From positions 77,288,501-77,352,500 of the forward strand of contig CM074858.1 in NCBI GenBank assembly GCA_037501455.1: DNA of 64,000 nt, read 5' to 3'. The notes under the pieces were generated by a model, which was given only the letters and a program-made list of their open reading frames with translations, was not told the origin of the DNA and made no database searches. This DNA comes from Lantana camara (taxonomy: Eukaryota; Streptophyta; Magnoliopsida; Lamiales; Verbenaceae). A program made the position numbers and the translations under genes. Shown here one piece after another: positions 9,599-22,350 of this stretch (position 1 is its first letter; each line of letters opens with the position of its first letter).

Positions 9599-12500
9599 CG
9601 TAGCACCCTAAACCCCAAGGCACTACATCCCCCGCACTATAGCCCAATCCACATACGAAATGGCAATTCGTAAATAAATCGAACATATAGCGAACGGGTG
9701 GCAAGCAAGAAACAATCTAGCTAGGCGGGACTAAACCCCCATTAAACTGAAACCAAAACATGAAATTCAAAAGCGGAAGCATTATATCATCAATACATAT
9801 AGGTACCATATTTACATCAAAAGTATATACACTGATAGGTACCAACATTTATCAACATCTCAATCCTCCAAAAGATAACTAAATAATCATAACATGCTAA
9901 TCTCGAATATAAGTACATGGAAATGAAATGCAAGACCCGGCTGAATGCAAGAACTGACTCAAACTCCCGCCTAGCACGCCCATGTGTACCTGAAAAGTGA
10001 GGTGTCAGTCTACCAAAGACTGAGTGAGGGGCATAAATAAATATATATAACACAATTCACATGCAAGTTGTAGCCTCGGGTGAAGATTTGGAAAGGAAAA
10101 GAAATATAAGTTTCAAGAAAAGGATCTTCTTCGCCCGAGATTATAACTATCAAGTTTAACATGTTAATTTATCAATCTCATGCAATACGTGGCCCGGCGA
10201 GTGAGGGTAATTCTCCAATCTTTACACTAAACGTGAACGATACATGCTTGCTTGAATGATTTAATACGTGATCATGCAATTCAATTAGTGCTCAATTAGC
10301 AATACAATCAATGAAGGGAAACATGGAACAACCCGAGGATAATCCGTGGTGTCGGACCCGTCCCCAGTCTCCTTCTTCCTCCGGGTGATAGTGGGTTTGC
10401 AAGGCCCAACTATCCACGACATGGTGTACATCTGGAACATGACTCCCACGCATGGAACTCCTTCCACCACCAAACCTCCTGGTGGCTTCGGGGATGATCC
10501 CAAAGTGGTGAGGATAGCGTAAGAGTTACCTGTCAGCCCTTGCTTTCCCGGTTGGCTCAAGCCACTACCCTCGGGCCCAAAAGTGTAATCATGGTACTCG
10601 CCAAAACATGCTTGAATCATGAACAATCATGGCTTGGTTGCTTGAAATTATTTATATTTTGGAAAAGGTTTATAAATATAATAGCTTTTGGCCGAAAACT
10701 CACATAAAGGTTATAAGGGTTCTATGTAACTAGAACAAAACCTCACCTGTGCAACAAACTATAACAAGGATACGCTCTAGGGAGCCTGCTCCTCGTCTAT
10801 GACCTCGTTATCTGTGCAAACAAGACGTGTATACGTGAGACTTGACTCAAAATGGACCAAATATGTCGAACGGTGAAAATGCAACAAGATGACGAGCAAT
10901 GAACAATGTGGCATGAAAATATCTTGTTTTAGCATGTAATCAATCATATAATAGCAATTTGGGATCAAAGAAATCATTGGAGCAAAATATGACATTTGTA
11001 GATATTAATGCAGAAAATTTTCAGCATGCGCACGTTGTATTCAAATAAGCATCTCTCCTTCATCGGAATGAATTTTAACGAACCGGAAAATTCCTAGAAA
11101 ACTAGACAAACATATCTTTACAATGATGTGAGGCTCAAATTCTAGTTCATCCCGAGTAAATTCCAGTTTTTGTTTGAATATGACATAAAGCAGAAAATTT
11201 CCTGCAGCGCTATTAGTGAAAGATGATCGTCGTTCCCTTATCAAATGAAGTCGAAACGATCTGAAAATTGGTGGGGATACTTATAACATACCCAGAATTA
11301 CACCAGTAAAACAGTTTTAAAAACTTCCACCATTTAGTCTCTCTGATCAAGCTAAAACCGAAATATGAAAACAGGGGACAGCAGGGGATGTTGCTATTTT
11401 TCTCGGGGCCCAAATCAAATCGGATTGCCACCAATTTTTGCAGAGAACATCTAAAATATATCAAGAATATCTCTATAAAACAGTTTTGAAAAATTCTAGT
11501 TCGACAAGCCACAATTCCCTTTCAAATTGGGTTAACGCAGATACTCGACAGTTTGGCGGCACCAAATTAAAACGACCATAACTCACAAAGGAAAATAGAT
11601 ATTGACGAACCGTAAAAATGAGATTGCTTTACACTTCAAATACTTGTTACAGTAGAAAAATCAGAGGAATTGGAGAAAGGGAGGGGTGTCGGGAAAACAG
11701 GGGAAAGGCAGAAAACAATTCTCAAACTATACCAACACCAAACCAAGGAAATTAAATTACTCCAAACCATCATATATCATGCATATATGTTCAAAGTATC
11801 ATAAAATTCAAGATAAACAATCAAACCATGCTTGATCATCAAGATTTCCTCCTTTCTAGTTCATATAAAATTCTATCACATAAGCTCAAGTTTTGCAAGA
11901 ATTCCGGAATCAAATCATGGTATAATCATATATTCATGTCTCTAACAAGTAGTAATCCATAGATTTCATGAAATCTCAAACCCTAGATATCATGAAATTC
12001 ATCAAGGATCATGAATTCAACCATACACCCACCTTGAAGCTAAAGAAACGGAGAAGGGAGATGACGATGATGATCAAGCTTCAAAACTATGAAATTCTCT
12101 TGGAAATCTTGATGAAAATTTGAAGAAATCTTTTCTCCCTTTTCTTGGATGAATCGTAGAAATGAAGAAGCAAATTTATTGGTGATTTTGGGATGAAAGT
12201 GATCTTGGGGCCATGGAGATGGTTTATACCATGATTCATCACATTTTGAAATATGTGAAATGCTCAAATTGCAATTTAGTCCTCCAACTTGGTAAGTCAT
12301 GCAATCAAGTATAAATGGTTTGCTAAATGATCAATTATGTCCTTGGAAAAGTTATGCAATTTGATCCTTGACTTTAACGAAATGATCATGCAAGGACAAT
12401 TAAATCACTTCCGGCAATTATTTCACGTAACAATTATTTTCCAAGTCATGAAATAATTTTCTCAATGATATGAATTCATATAATTCACATAAATATAATT

Positions 12501-12627
12501 GTATGCAATTTATAAAATTTATGATGACATGTAGGAGAATAAGAGATAACAAAATAAAATAAGTTCCTAACGCTCACAAGCTCACACGTGGCATGCTTAC
12601 CTGCTTGTCCGAAACCGGGGCGTTACA
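9599..12627 (-). mobile_element. E5 3' LTR (3.03 kb)
   Basis: Read on the minus strand it runs from TGTAACGCCCCGG to GGGTGCTACG, with the last A changed. TATAAA is at 12223-12228 and a donor-like CTTCAAG|GTGGGT has its GT at 12032-12031, 595 bases from the LTR start. The CAGTCT hairpin is at 10006-10022. The GCTAGGCGGGA and TCCCGCCTAGC arms are near 9720 and 9965. Unlike the other families it has no short-palindrome array at +1 kb. Instead it has two diverged copies of an AAAACAGTTTT-containing segment (near 11310 and 11478). Confidence 0.88.
12223..12228 (-). promoter_or_regulatory. TATA box of E5 3' LTR
   Basis: GGTATAAACC on the minus strand lies about 400 bases from the LTR start and 190 bases upstream of the donor-like site. 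In the E5 5' LTR the same site is the E9 target (TTTAT at 34418-34422). Confidence 0.55.
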
Positions 12628-13650
12628 ACTCTCCCCCGCATAAAAGAATCTGGTCCCCAGATTCTGTATTCCCGAGAAAACAACTCCGGGTGGAACCGCT
12701 TAATTTTATCCTCGGTTTCCCAAGTAGCTTCTTCGGTTTCATCACTTCTCCACAACACTTTAACCATGGGAATTCTTCGGTTTCTCAATTCGTAAAACTT
12801 CTTGTCCAAGATCTTAACCGGCTTTTGAACAAACGTCAAATTCGGTTCCAACTCAACTTCTTCAACGGGGAGGATTGTGGTTTCATCGGGGTAATATTCC
12901 CTTAATTGAGACACGTGAAATATATTGTGAATCCCCGTAAGACTCGGTGGTAGGTCTAGTCGATAAGCTACTTCACTATTTCTTTCAAGAACCTCGAAAG
13001 GACCTAAGTAGCGAGGATTAAGCTTTCCTCCCTTCTCGATCCGCGTAAACCCTTTCCTTGGTGACACCTTCAAGAATACTCGGTCACCAACTTCAAATTC
13101 AAGATCTCTTCGGCGAGTGTCGGCGTAGCTCTTTTGCTTATCTTGAGCGGCTTTCATCCGTTGTTGGATTGTTTGAACTTTCTCAATCATAGCCTGAACG
13201 ACCTTGGAAGATTTCTCAAATTTCTCACCTTTTTTTACTCCTCCTTGTTTTGACCATTTCCACTCTTCCAAGTCGAAGAACAACGGAGATCGGCACTTTC
13301 TTCCATAAAGAAGTTCATAAGGAGCCATCCCGATTGAAGCCTGGAAGCTGTTATTATAGGCAAATTCAATCAAAGGTAGTTGCTCTTACAACGAATTCTG
13401 AAAATCCATCGCGCAGGCCCGAAGTAGATCTTCCAAATATCTTATTAATCTTTCCGTTTGGCCGTCTGTTTGCGGGTAGAATGTTGTACTGAACTTGAGC
13501 CTCGTTCCCAACATTACCTGTAACTCTTGCCACAACTTAGAGGTGAATCTCGGGTCTCGATCTGAAACTATACTCAACGGAATTCCATGAAGTCGGATAA
13601 TTTCCCTGTTGTAGATCTCGGCTAACTTCGGAATCTTATAAGACATCCGG
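12597..13650 (-). pseudogene. E5 pol fragment: integrase core to chromodomain-like tail
   Basis: Read on the minus strand, this fragment begins at the E6 insertion point. It carries the second integrase Asp (SIVSDRDPRF) and the Glu in QTDGQTERLIR, spaced as in a D,D35E core; the first Asp is lost. An in-frame stop lies between 13386 and 13374. Downstream are the IN C-terminal domain (GKGGKLNPRYLGPF-type GPY/F motif) and a chromodomain-like tail (VKVLWR...EEATWE) that would direct integration to chromatin. The reading frame runs on past the polypurine tract into the LTR to 12597. It is not functional. The truncation at 13650 is caused by E6. Confidence 0.9.
12628..12640 (-). promoter_or_regulatory. 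Polypurine tract of E5
   Basis: On the minus strand TGCGGGGGAGAGT lies directly before the LTR start TGTAACGCCCCGG. It identifies 9599-12627 as the 3' LTR. Confidence 0.85.
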
Positions 13651-16089
13651 TGTAGCACCCGGAACGCTAGGTAGCCACATCCCCCGCACTACAGTTCAAT
13701 CCACATATGAGATGGACAACCCATACATGAATCAAGCCCATAGCGAATGGGAGACGATAAAAACAACCCACTAGCTAGGTGGGACCAACCCTCAATTAAA
13801 ACATCCAACTCAAGTAATGAAAGCGGAAGCAATAATTCAATCATTACTTATAGGTACCATATTTACATATCAAGTAGAAATACTAATAGGTACCAACATA
13901 CATATCAATACAATATCATCTCCAAACAATTACGAGACATGCTACATAATATATAATCATCAATACATGAACAAAATAGGAAGATGAAGTGTGCTAGACC
14001 CAAATTAAAGACATACTAGACTCTAATTCCCGCCTAGCACGCACCTGCAAAACTGAAAAGTTGAGGTGTCAGTCCAACACGGACTGAGCGAGGGGTTTAT
14101 AATTATAAGCACAATTACCATGCAAGTTATAACCTCGGGTAAGATTTTATAAAGAAAACAATAGAAGTTTAAAATAATAAAAAGATTCCCGCCCGAGATT
14201 AGAACGATTCAATTGACAGTTAAACAATTCACTTCAATCAATCAGTGGCCCGGCGAGTGAGGGCAAATCTCCAACCTTTCTCCGACTGTGTACAATAATT
14301 CAATTTATTAATGGATTAGGCGATCACACAGACAATTTCAGTGCACAATTAGCAATTTCAATAACTGCTTCTTCCTCCGGGTGATGGTGGGATTGCAAGG
14401 CCCCACCATCCAATCAATCTGGGCAAAGGGTACTTGAATCCCTAAGTCCGGAACTCCTTCCTCTCCTAATTTCCTAGGGGGTTCAGGGGTCATCCCAATT
14501 TGGTGAGGATAGTGCTCGAGTTACCCCGTCAGCCCATGCTTTCCCGGTTCGCTCAAGCCGCTATCCTCGGGCCTACAGTGCAATTCAATAACTCGCCAAA
14601 ACAATCAATCAATCAATCAATCAATCGGTTTTCATGAAATCATTTGAAAATCATAAGTTTTGAAAACTATAGATATATAGATACGTTTTGGCCGAAAATA
14701 TCACTTAGGGGTTGTACGGGTTCTATATATCTAGAATAAAACCTCACCTTAACCAACCAACCAAAAAGGAAGCAAGTGAACACCCTACGGAGCGTGCTCC
14801 TCGAAACCGGGACCTTGATCTGTGTAACAAGGACAAGTGTACATGAGACTCGACTCTTATGAACCATTTAAGATGAACGGCAAAGTCATGTAATGTCAAT
14901 CATACCTTTACAATCAATAAATATCATGAATGTGTCCAAATTCCCAAATAAAGTATCAAGAGGTGTCTAATAGAAGCATACTTATCAATAAATCAAGTAT
15001 ATAAGTCATATAAGTCACATACGGGAGCCAAGGAAGTGAAAGGAATGCAATAAGAGAGGTTTTGGTGAAGTTCGGTAAAAATTGACAGTTTTCGGAAATG
15101 CACATGCTGTAGAAAAACTGGAATATCTTGAGGTATAGAAGTTGGAATTGAGTTTTGTTTATTGGGAATCGTTTTCTAGTTCAAAGCGAGGTGAAAATAA
15201 CGTAGATTTGAAGTTAGGTCAAAGTAGAATTTTGGTGAAGTGGCGACATAATTTTCAAACGATCATATCTCAAAAATGAGATAATATATTGAGGTAATTC
15301 TAATTGGAGAACGTTCTAGACTTCAAGAGGTTTCTTTGGGTTCAAAAATCAGGTCAATTGGAGTCCATTTGAATAGTGAACGGTCATTTGAAATCCAAGC
15401 ATAAAACCAAGAACGACCGTTCGAAGAGGTGGGACGGTTCTGTACGAGCGAACCCCCGTTCACGAAGGAACCGAACGACCGTTCGGTGTCCTCTGGGTCG
15501 AAAAACAAGGGAAAAATAGGGCATAATCACGGGAATTGGCTCCCAAGCCACTCCCACACCAAACCAATGCAAGAATACAACTCAAAACTATCATATATCA
15601 TGCATAAAACTCATATGTACCAATTAGGCATCATATAAACAATGGAAACATGCTTAGATTCTCAAGAATTCATCCAACAAACCCATATATTTCCATAGCC
15701 TCCAACTTTCATATAATCTATGCTATCATGCAAGCTTTGGAATAAAAATGGCCCTAAACAAGTTTCTGACCATAAATAATCAAGGAATCATAATATATTC
15801 ATCAAACCCTATATCATTATAGATTCATGAATTCAATTAAATTCTAATTTCTACCTTAAAATGGAAGAGAGATGAGATGAAATGTTAGGATGATGATGAT
15901 GATGCTTCTAGCTTCACAATTCCTCCAAAATTCTAGCTTGAAATGTGATGAATCTTTCCTTCTCTTCTTGGTGTTTCGATCGTGTATTAGTGTGTGTATG
16001 TGTGTGAGATTCTTGTATAGAGTTGAAGAATGCAATGTAAGGAATGAAATGTATATACATGATATAATATATCCTCCACTAACATGATG
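13651..16089 (-). mobile_element. E6 3' LTR, main part
   Basis: The terminus GGGTGCTACA (minus) is at 13651. Landmarks in plus coordinates are the arm CTAGGTGGGA near 13775, TCCCGCCTAGC near 14032, the CAGTCC hairpin at 14070-14086, an (AATC)n run near 14601-14625, TTTTGGCCGAAA near 14686, the palindrome array at 15377-15486, and a donor-like TTTTAAG|GTAGAA with its GT at 15854-15853. E7 is inserted at 16090, and the last 348 bases follow at 25884-26231. Confidence 0.85.
15377..15486. repeat. Palindrome array in E6 LTR (CCGAACGACCGTTCGG type)
   Basis: GAACGACCGTTC is at 15411-15422, GAACCCCCGTTC at 15450-15461 and CCGAACGACCGTTCGG at 15471-15486, with a degenerate copy near 15377. After removing E7 the array lies about 945-1055 bases from the LTR start, the same offset as in E1, E4 and E7. 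Confidence 0.8.
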
Positions 16090-18701
16090 TGTAGCACCCA
16101 GAACGCCAGACACCACATCCCCCACACTATAGCCCCAATCCACATATGAAATGACCAATCCATACATGAACAAAAGCTATAGCGAACGGGAGACAATAAA
16201 AAAACACAAGGCTAGGCGGGACTAACCCCAAACCAAACAATCAACGATGCAGAGTAGATAGAAGCGGAAGCAATAATTCATTCAATACTTATAGGTACCA
16301 TATTTATTTATTTACTAATAGATACCAACATTTCATATCAATACAATATCATCTCCAAAATAAATATCAAGGCATGCTACAAAATACAAAAAATATCTGT
16401 ACATGAACAAAATGTGAGATGAAGTGTGCTAGACCCGAATTAAAGACACTCTAGACCCTAATTCCCGCCTAGCACGCCCTGCAAAACAACTGAAAAGTTG
16501 AGGTGTCAGTCCAACACAGACTGAGCAAGGGGTTATAAATAAATATAAGCGCACATACATGCAGGTTATAATCTCGGGTAATAAGTTTGGGAAAGTAACA
16601 ATACAAATTGGTAAAAGGAGAGGTACTATCGCCCAAGATTACAACTAATTCACTTTATTAATTAATCAATTCAATACAATCAATTGTGGCCCGGCGAGTG
16701 AGGGCAATTCTCCAACCTTACTCCAACTGTGTACAATCAATCAATCAATTATTCAATAGTTAGGTGATCATGCAATTCATTACGGTGCACAATTAGCAGT
16801 TTTAGTCCATCCTTCTTCCTCCGGGTGATGGTGGGATTGCAAGGCCCCACCATCCAATCAGTTTGGGCAGAGGGTACAAGAATCCCTAAGCCCGGAACTC
16901 TTTCCTCCCCTAATCTCCTAGGGGGTTCAGGGGTCATCCCAATTTGGTGAGAGTAGCTCTCGAGTTACCCGTCAGCCCATGCTTTCCCGGTTGGCTCGAG
17001 TCACTACCCTCGGGCCTACAGTGCAATACAATACTCGCCCAATCAATCGATCAATCAATCAGTTCCTTCAAAAGTTTGATAAATCATTTGAAAACCAATC
17101 TCATTTGAAAACTATAGCTATATAGATAGGTTTTGGCTTAAAACTTCACATAGGGTTATACGGGTTCTAGGTAGCTAGAATTAAACCTCACCTGAACGAC
17201 CCAAAACAAACAAGGAAACAGCTCACGGGGTCTGCTCCTCGTCACCAGGAAGCTGGTCTGTGCAAGAAAGACAATTGTCCGTGAGACACGACTCATAATG
17301 TACCAAATAGGACGAACGACGAAAATGCAACGAGTATGATATAAACGAGTATGATATAAATATATAGCAGACAAGATTATGTTCATGTACACTATTAAGA
17401 AATTAAATCATACGTTCAATTCATTCGAACTCACAATTAGGGAATGAACAATTAAATACAGTCAATTAAACCAAATAACAATTAATATATAACCAACATA
17501 TATGTATATATATCGCATACACGTACAACCATGCATGCAAAACAATATGCATGAAAACAGAGAGTGACACGTCCGTGCTACCAAAATACACTAAGCCGTG
17601 ACACCCCCGTGTCACAGTACAGCGGACAACATGCATGCGAATAGAAGGTGACACGCCCGTGTCACCATTACAAAGCAAACCGTGACACCCCCGTGTCACG
17701 GTACAGAAAAACCCAGGCCACTACGCACCCCCGTGTCACGCTGAAGAAGGGAAAGTTGACACGCCCGTGTCAACTGTGCGTAAGAGAAAAAAAACAGAGC
17801 AATAGCAGCAGCAACAACGAACCAACAACAACAACCCACAAATGAATTCAAACCAAGATGAAATGCATATATATCATGCAATACACATACTATCATATAT
17901 ATAGATCAATAACAATTCATATAAACACCCATTTCCATGTTAGATCATCAAGAATCATTCATTCAAAACCCAAATCATCAATCATGCTCCAAGTGCAATA
18001 TCAACAAGTTGAATACATATAACTTAAGCTCAAAGTTCCTAAACATATTTCCAACAACCAATACACAATTTAACCCATCCAATACAAAGCCCTATCAAAG
18101 TCATATATTCAAGAAAGTCATCAAAGTTCCATAATTACCTCAAAAGAAAGAAATGGAAGATGAGATGATGAGATGATGCTTCAATGATCACAAAACCCAC
18201 AAAGATGAAGCTTAAAAGGTGAAATCTTCCTCCTAGCTTGAAGAGGGTTGGCTCGGTTGGCAAGGGAAGCAAGAGCAATTATGTTGTTATGTTTTGTATG
18301 GAATGGGAAGGAATGGAACGTGATTGCTGCTATGAAGGAGAAAGAATTGGCTAAATTTGCTATTTAGTCCTCCAATTATTTAAGTTATGCAATGAGGTTC
18401 AATTCCATAACAAATGGTCAATTAAGTCCAATGCAATCAAGTCCCCTAATCATGAAAATGAGCAAGTAAGGCCATAAAGAATTAAATCACGTTCGGGAAA
18501 TTAATTCACGTAACAATCACGTTCAATATATATAACAATTATAATATGATATGAAGTTCAATAAAATACTAAGAATATGAATTTTATAAAATTATGCCAT
18601 GATATGAAAAGTTAAAGAAATGATCAAATAATAATTAAAATATAACTCTCAAACTCACACGCGTCGATCATACCTGAATTGCCGAAAGTTGGGGCGTTAC
18701 A
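16090..18701 (-). mobile_element. E7 3' LTR
   Basis: The minus-strand ends are TGTAACGCCCCAA and GGGTGCTACA. The inverted arms are at 16211-16221 and 16463-16473, the hairpin at 16507-16523, the palindrome array at 17565-17774, and a donor-like TTTTGAG|GTAATT has its GT at 18138-18137, 563 bases in. Short ORFs here (for example around 17466-17699) are accidental readings of the palindrome array. Confidence 0.93.
17565..17774. repeat. Palindrome array in E7 3' LTR (TGACACGCCCGTGTCA type)
   Basis: Two palindrome forms intermix. Those with a CC spacer and CG-ended arms are GGTGACACGCCCGTGTCACC (17647-17666) and GTTGACACGCCCGTGTCAAC (17755-17774). Those with a CCCC spacer are GTGACACCCCCGTGTCAC (17598-17615) and CGTGACACCCCCGTGTCACG (17681-17700). 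Degenerate copies are at 17565 and near 17723. The outer arm bases differ between copies yet stay complementary (GG/CC, GT/AC, CG/CG). Confidence 0.88.
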
Positions 18702-18715
18702 ATCCTCCCTCCTTA
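18702..18715 (-). promoter_or_regulatory. Polypurine tract of E7
   Basis: TAAGGAGGGAGGAT on the minus strand immediately precedes the 3' LTR start. Confidence 0.85.
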
Positions 18716-18735
18716 AAAGAATCTGGTCCCCAGAT

Positions 18736-21700
18736 TCACTGATCGGAAGGGAACAACTCTGGATGGAACCGTCTCCTATTGTCTTCGGTTTCCCATGTGG
18801 CTTCTTCAGTCTTCTTACTTCTCCAAAGAACCTTAACCATGGGAATCTTCCGATTTCTTAATTCCTTATACTTCTTATCCAATATCTCAATCGATTTCTG
18901 AACAAAGGTAAGGTTCGGTTCCAATTCCACTTCTTCAACGGGAATGATCTCGGTTTCATAGGGGTAGTATTTCCTTAACTGAGAGACGTGAAATACATTA
19001 TGAATCCCCGTGAGGCTCGGTGGTAGGTCCAATCTGTAAGCAACTTCTCCAACTCTTTCCAAAATCTCATAAGGACCTAAGTAACGAGGCTTAAGCTTAC
19101 CTCCTTTCCCAATCCGAGCAAATCCTTTACGTGGAGACGCCTTCAAGAAAACTCGGTCTCCAACTTCAAACTCGAGATCTCTTCTACGACGATCGGCGTA
19201 GCTCTTCTGTCTGTCCTGAGCTGATTTCATTCGTTGTTTTATTAATTGGACTTTCTCAATCATAGCTTCAACAGCCTTAAAAGGTTTTTCCAATTGCTCA
19301 CTTTTCTTAACACCTTCTTGCTTAGTCCATCTCCACTCTTCCAGGTCAAAGAACAACGGAGAACGACACTTTCGTCCAAAAAGTAGCTCATACGGTGCCA
19401 TTCCAATCGAAGCCTGAAAACTGTTGTTGTACGCCAACTCTATCAAAGGTAGCTGATCTTGCCAAGAAGACTGAAAATCCAAAGAACAAGCTCGAAGCAA
19501 ATCCTCGAGATACCTTATTAATCTCTCGGACTGACCATCCGTCTGAGGATGAAATACTGTACTAAACTGGAGCTTCGTACCCAAAATCTCTTGCAATTCA
19601 CGCCACAACTTAGTAGTAAACCGTGGATCTCTGTCTGAGACTATACTAACCGGAATCCTATGAAGTTTAACAATCTCCCGGTTATAAAGCTCGGCTAGCT
19701 TACGAATCTTAAACGACATCCGAACCGGCAGAAAATGTGCAGACTTCGTCAAACGGTCCACAATCACCCAAATTCCATCAAATCCACCTTTCACCTTAGG
19801 TAATCCGGACACGAAATCCATCGTCACCTGTTCCCACTTCCATTCAGGAATAGGTAACGGCTGAAGAAGACCTCCCGGTTTCTGATGCTCGGCTTTCACT
19901 TTCTGACAAGTGAGACAATGCTTCACATACTCGGCCACATCCTTTTTCAATCCACGCCACTAATAATATTGCCTTAAGTCCTTATACATCTTGTTTCCTC
20001 CGGGGTGGATAGAATAAGCCGATCTGTGAGCTTCCTCAAGCAATACCCGTTTCAACTCTTCGGGTACAACCACTCGGTTCTTGAAACGAAGAAGACCGGT
20101 TTCATCGAACCCGAATGGACACTCCGGATCAGCTCTTGCCTTAGCTATCAATCTCTGAACTTCCACATCCGTAGTCTGAGCTTCAAAGAACCTGTGCTTC
20201 AAATCCCACTGAACCGAAATATTAGAAACTTGAGCCCTTACAACAATTGGCTCGATTCCACTACTATCACCCACTTCCAAGTTCGATACACTAACCTTCC
20301 TACTAAGTGCATCGGCGACCACGTTGGCTTTGCCGGGATGGTACTTAATCGTGCAATCATAATCTTCCAACCTTTCCATCCAACGTCGCTGCCTCATATT
20401 CAAATCCTTCTAAGTGAATAAATACTGGAGGCTTTTGTGGTCGGTGAAAATCTCGAAAGACACCCCATACAAATAATGTCTCCACTTTCCAAGTGCAAAG
20501 ACTACGGCGGCGAGCTCAAGATCATGCGTTGGATAATTCTTCTCGTGCTCTTTCAACTTCCGGGATGCATAAGCAATTACCTTACCCTTCTGAGTCAACA
20601 CACATCCCAAGCCTTCCTTAGAAGCATCCGTATAAACAGCATATCCTTCTGAACCTTCCGGAAGGGCTAACACTGGAGCAGACACTAACTTCTCCTTCAA
20701 GAAAGTGAAACTCCTCTCACAATCCTCATCCCAATCGAATTTCACATTCTTCTTCGTCAACCGTGTTAAAGGAGCTGCTAACTTGGAGAAATCTTTAACA
20801 AACCTCCGGTAGTAACCTGCCAACCCCAAGACACTCCTGATCTCCGAGGCATTCTTAGGTTTCTCCCATTTCAAAACCAACTCAATCTTTGAAGGATCGA
20901 CCTCCAAACCATTGCCCGAAATCACGTGACCCAAGAATGACACCCTGTCAATCCAAAACTCACACTTGCTGAATTTGGCAAATAACTGATGCTCCTTCAA
21001 GGTCCTCAATACCAACTGAAGATGCCTTGCATGCTCCTCGGCAGACTTAGAGAAAACCATAATATCATCAATGAAGATAACCACGAACTTATCCAGAAAA
21101 GGCCTGAAAATCCTGTGCATCATACCCATAAAAGCTGCTGGGGCATTAGTCAAACCAAACGGCATCACTACGAACTCATAATGCCCGTACCGAGTATTAA
21201 ATCCAGTCTTAGATATATCCTCTGCTCGGATTCTCAGCTGATAGTAGCCTTGTCTCAAATCCAATTTCGAGTAGGCTTTAGATCCCTGTAGTATGTCAAA
21301 CAACTCCTCGATATGTGGAAGAGGATACATATTCTTGATCGTCATCCGATTCAACTCCCTATAGTCTATGTACATCCTTAAAGTCCCGTCCTTCTTCTTT
21401 AAAAACAAAACTGGTGCACCCCAGGGAGAAGAACTCGGTCTGATGTACCCAATCTCCAACAACGCATCAAGTTGAGTCTTCAACTCTTTCAACTCGGCCG
21501 GAGCCATACGATACGGAGTCTTGGAGTACGGCTCTGCGTTAGGGTACAGATCGATCACAAACTCAATTTCCCGTTCTGGAGGTAACGAATCCAATTCCTC
21601 AGGAAAGACCTCAGAAAACTCCTTCACTACTTCCGTTTCTACCAACTTACTTTAGTCCTTGGGTTTGTTGAGAATGTAAGCAATGAAACCCGTGGCTCCC

Positions 21701-22350
21701 TCTCGAACCAACTTATGAGCTTCTGAGAAAGAAAGTAGAGGCACAGTCTTGGAACTCCAACCCATTACCAAATCTGATCCCAACTGAACCTTCTTCGCCC
21801 TGCAATCAACTGTGGCAGAATGTCTGTACAACCAATCCATGCCCAAAATGGATCCATAACAAGTCATCGGCAGCTCAATGAAGTCTGACAAGAAAACTCA
21901 TCCCTCGATGCTCACCGGAACCTCTCTAAATACCCGACCAGACTCTAAGCTACCACCAAAAGGAGTACTAACCACATAACATGCAGAAGAGCGAGTAACA
22001 GACAAAGGCAAAGAAACAGATATAGCATTCGAAAGAAAGGAGTGAGTAGCTCCCGAATCAAATAAGGTATGAATGTTCATGCCATGTATACAAATGGTAC
22101 CTTCAACTACCGCGGTAGGGTCAACATCAGCATCCTGCTGCTCTCCGTCCAGAGCATAAGCACGAGCCCTGATCAGTGGTCTCTGTGCTCCCGGCGGTGG
22201 CATCCTGTAGTCTGGACATCTGTCGACCATATGCTCGTCGCTCCCACAAATCAAACATAAACCCAGACGCCTCCTGCAGTTATCATAAATGTGTGTCCTA
22301 TGACCACAGAAGGTACAAGCAGGCCTCTCGGGTGGTGGTGGCAAAGCTGG
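18736..22350 (-). pseudogene. E7 pol: protease, RT, RNase H, integrase, chromodomain-like tail
   Basis: A single reading frame on the minus strand is broken by stops at 21898-21900, 21652-21654, 20410-20412 and 19960-19962. In order it encodes two CCHC knuckles at the gag end (CTFCGHRTH... and CLICGSDEH...), an aspartic protease (LFDSGATHSF), RT with the FIDD active site ([10 protein letters not shown]), RNase H ([11 protein letters not shown]), and integrase. Integrase has an HHCC finger (H...H...CLTC), a catalytic core with Asp in TMDF at about 19818, Asp in VSDRD about 60 residues later and Glu in GQSER 35 residues after that, then a GPY-type domain and VKVLWR...EEATWE tail. The polyprotein would copy and integrate the element. 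The integrase and tail place it with plant chromoviruses of the Tekay/Del type, as do its long LTRs. Confidence 0.95.
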
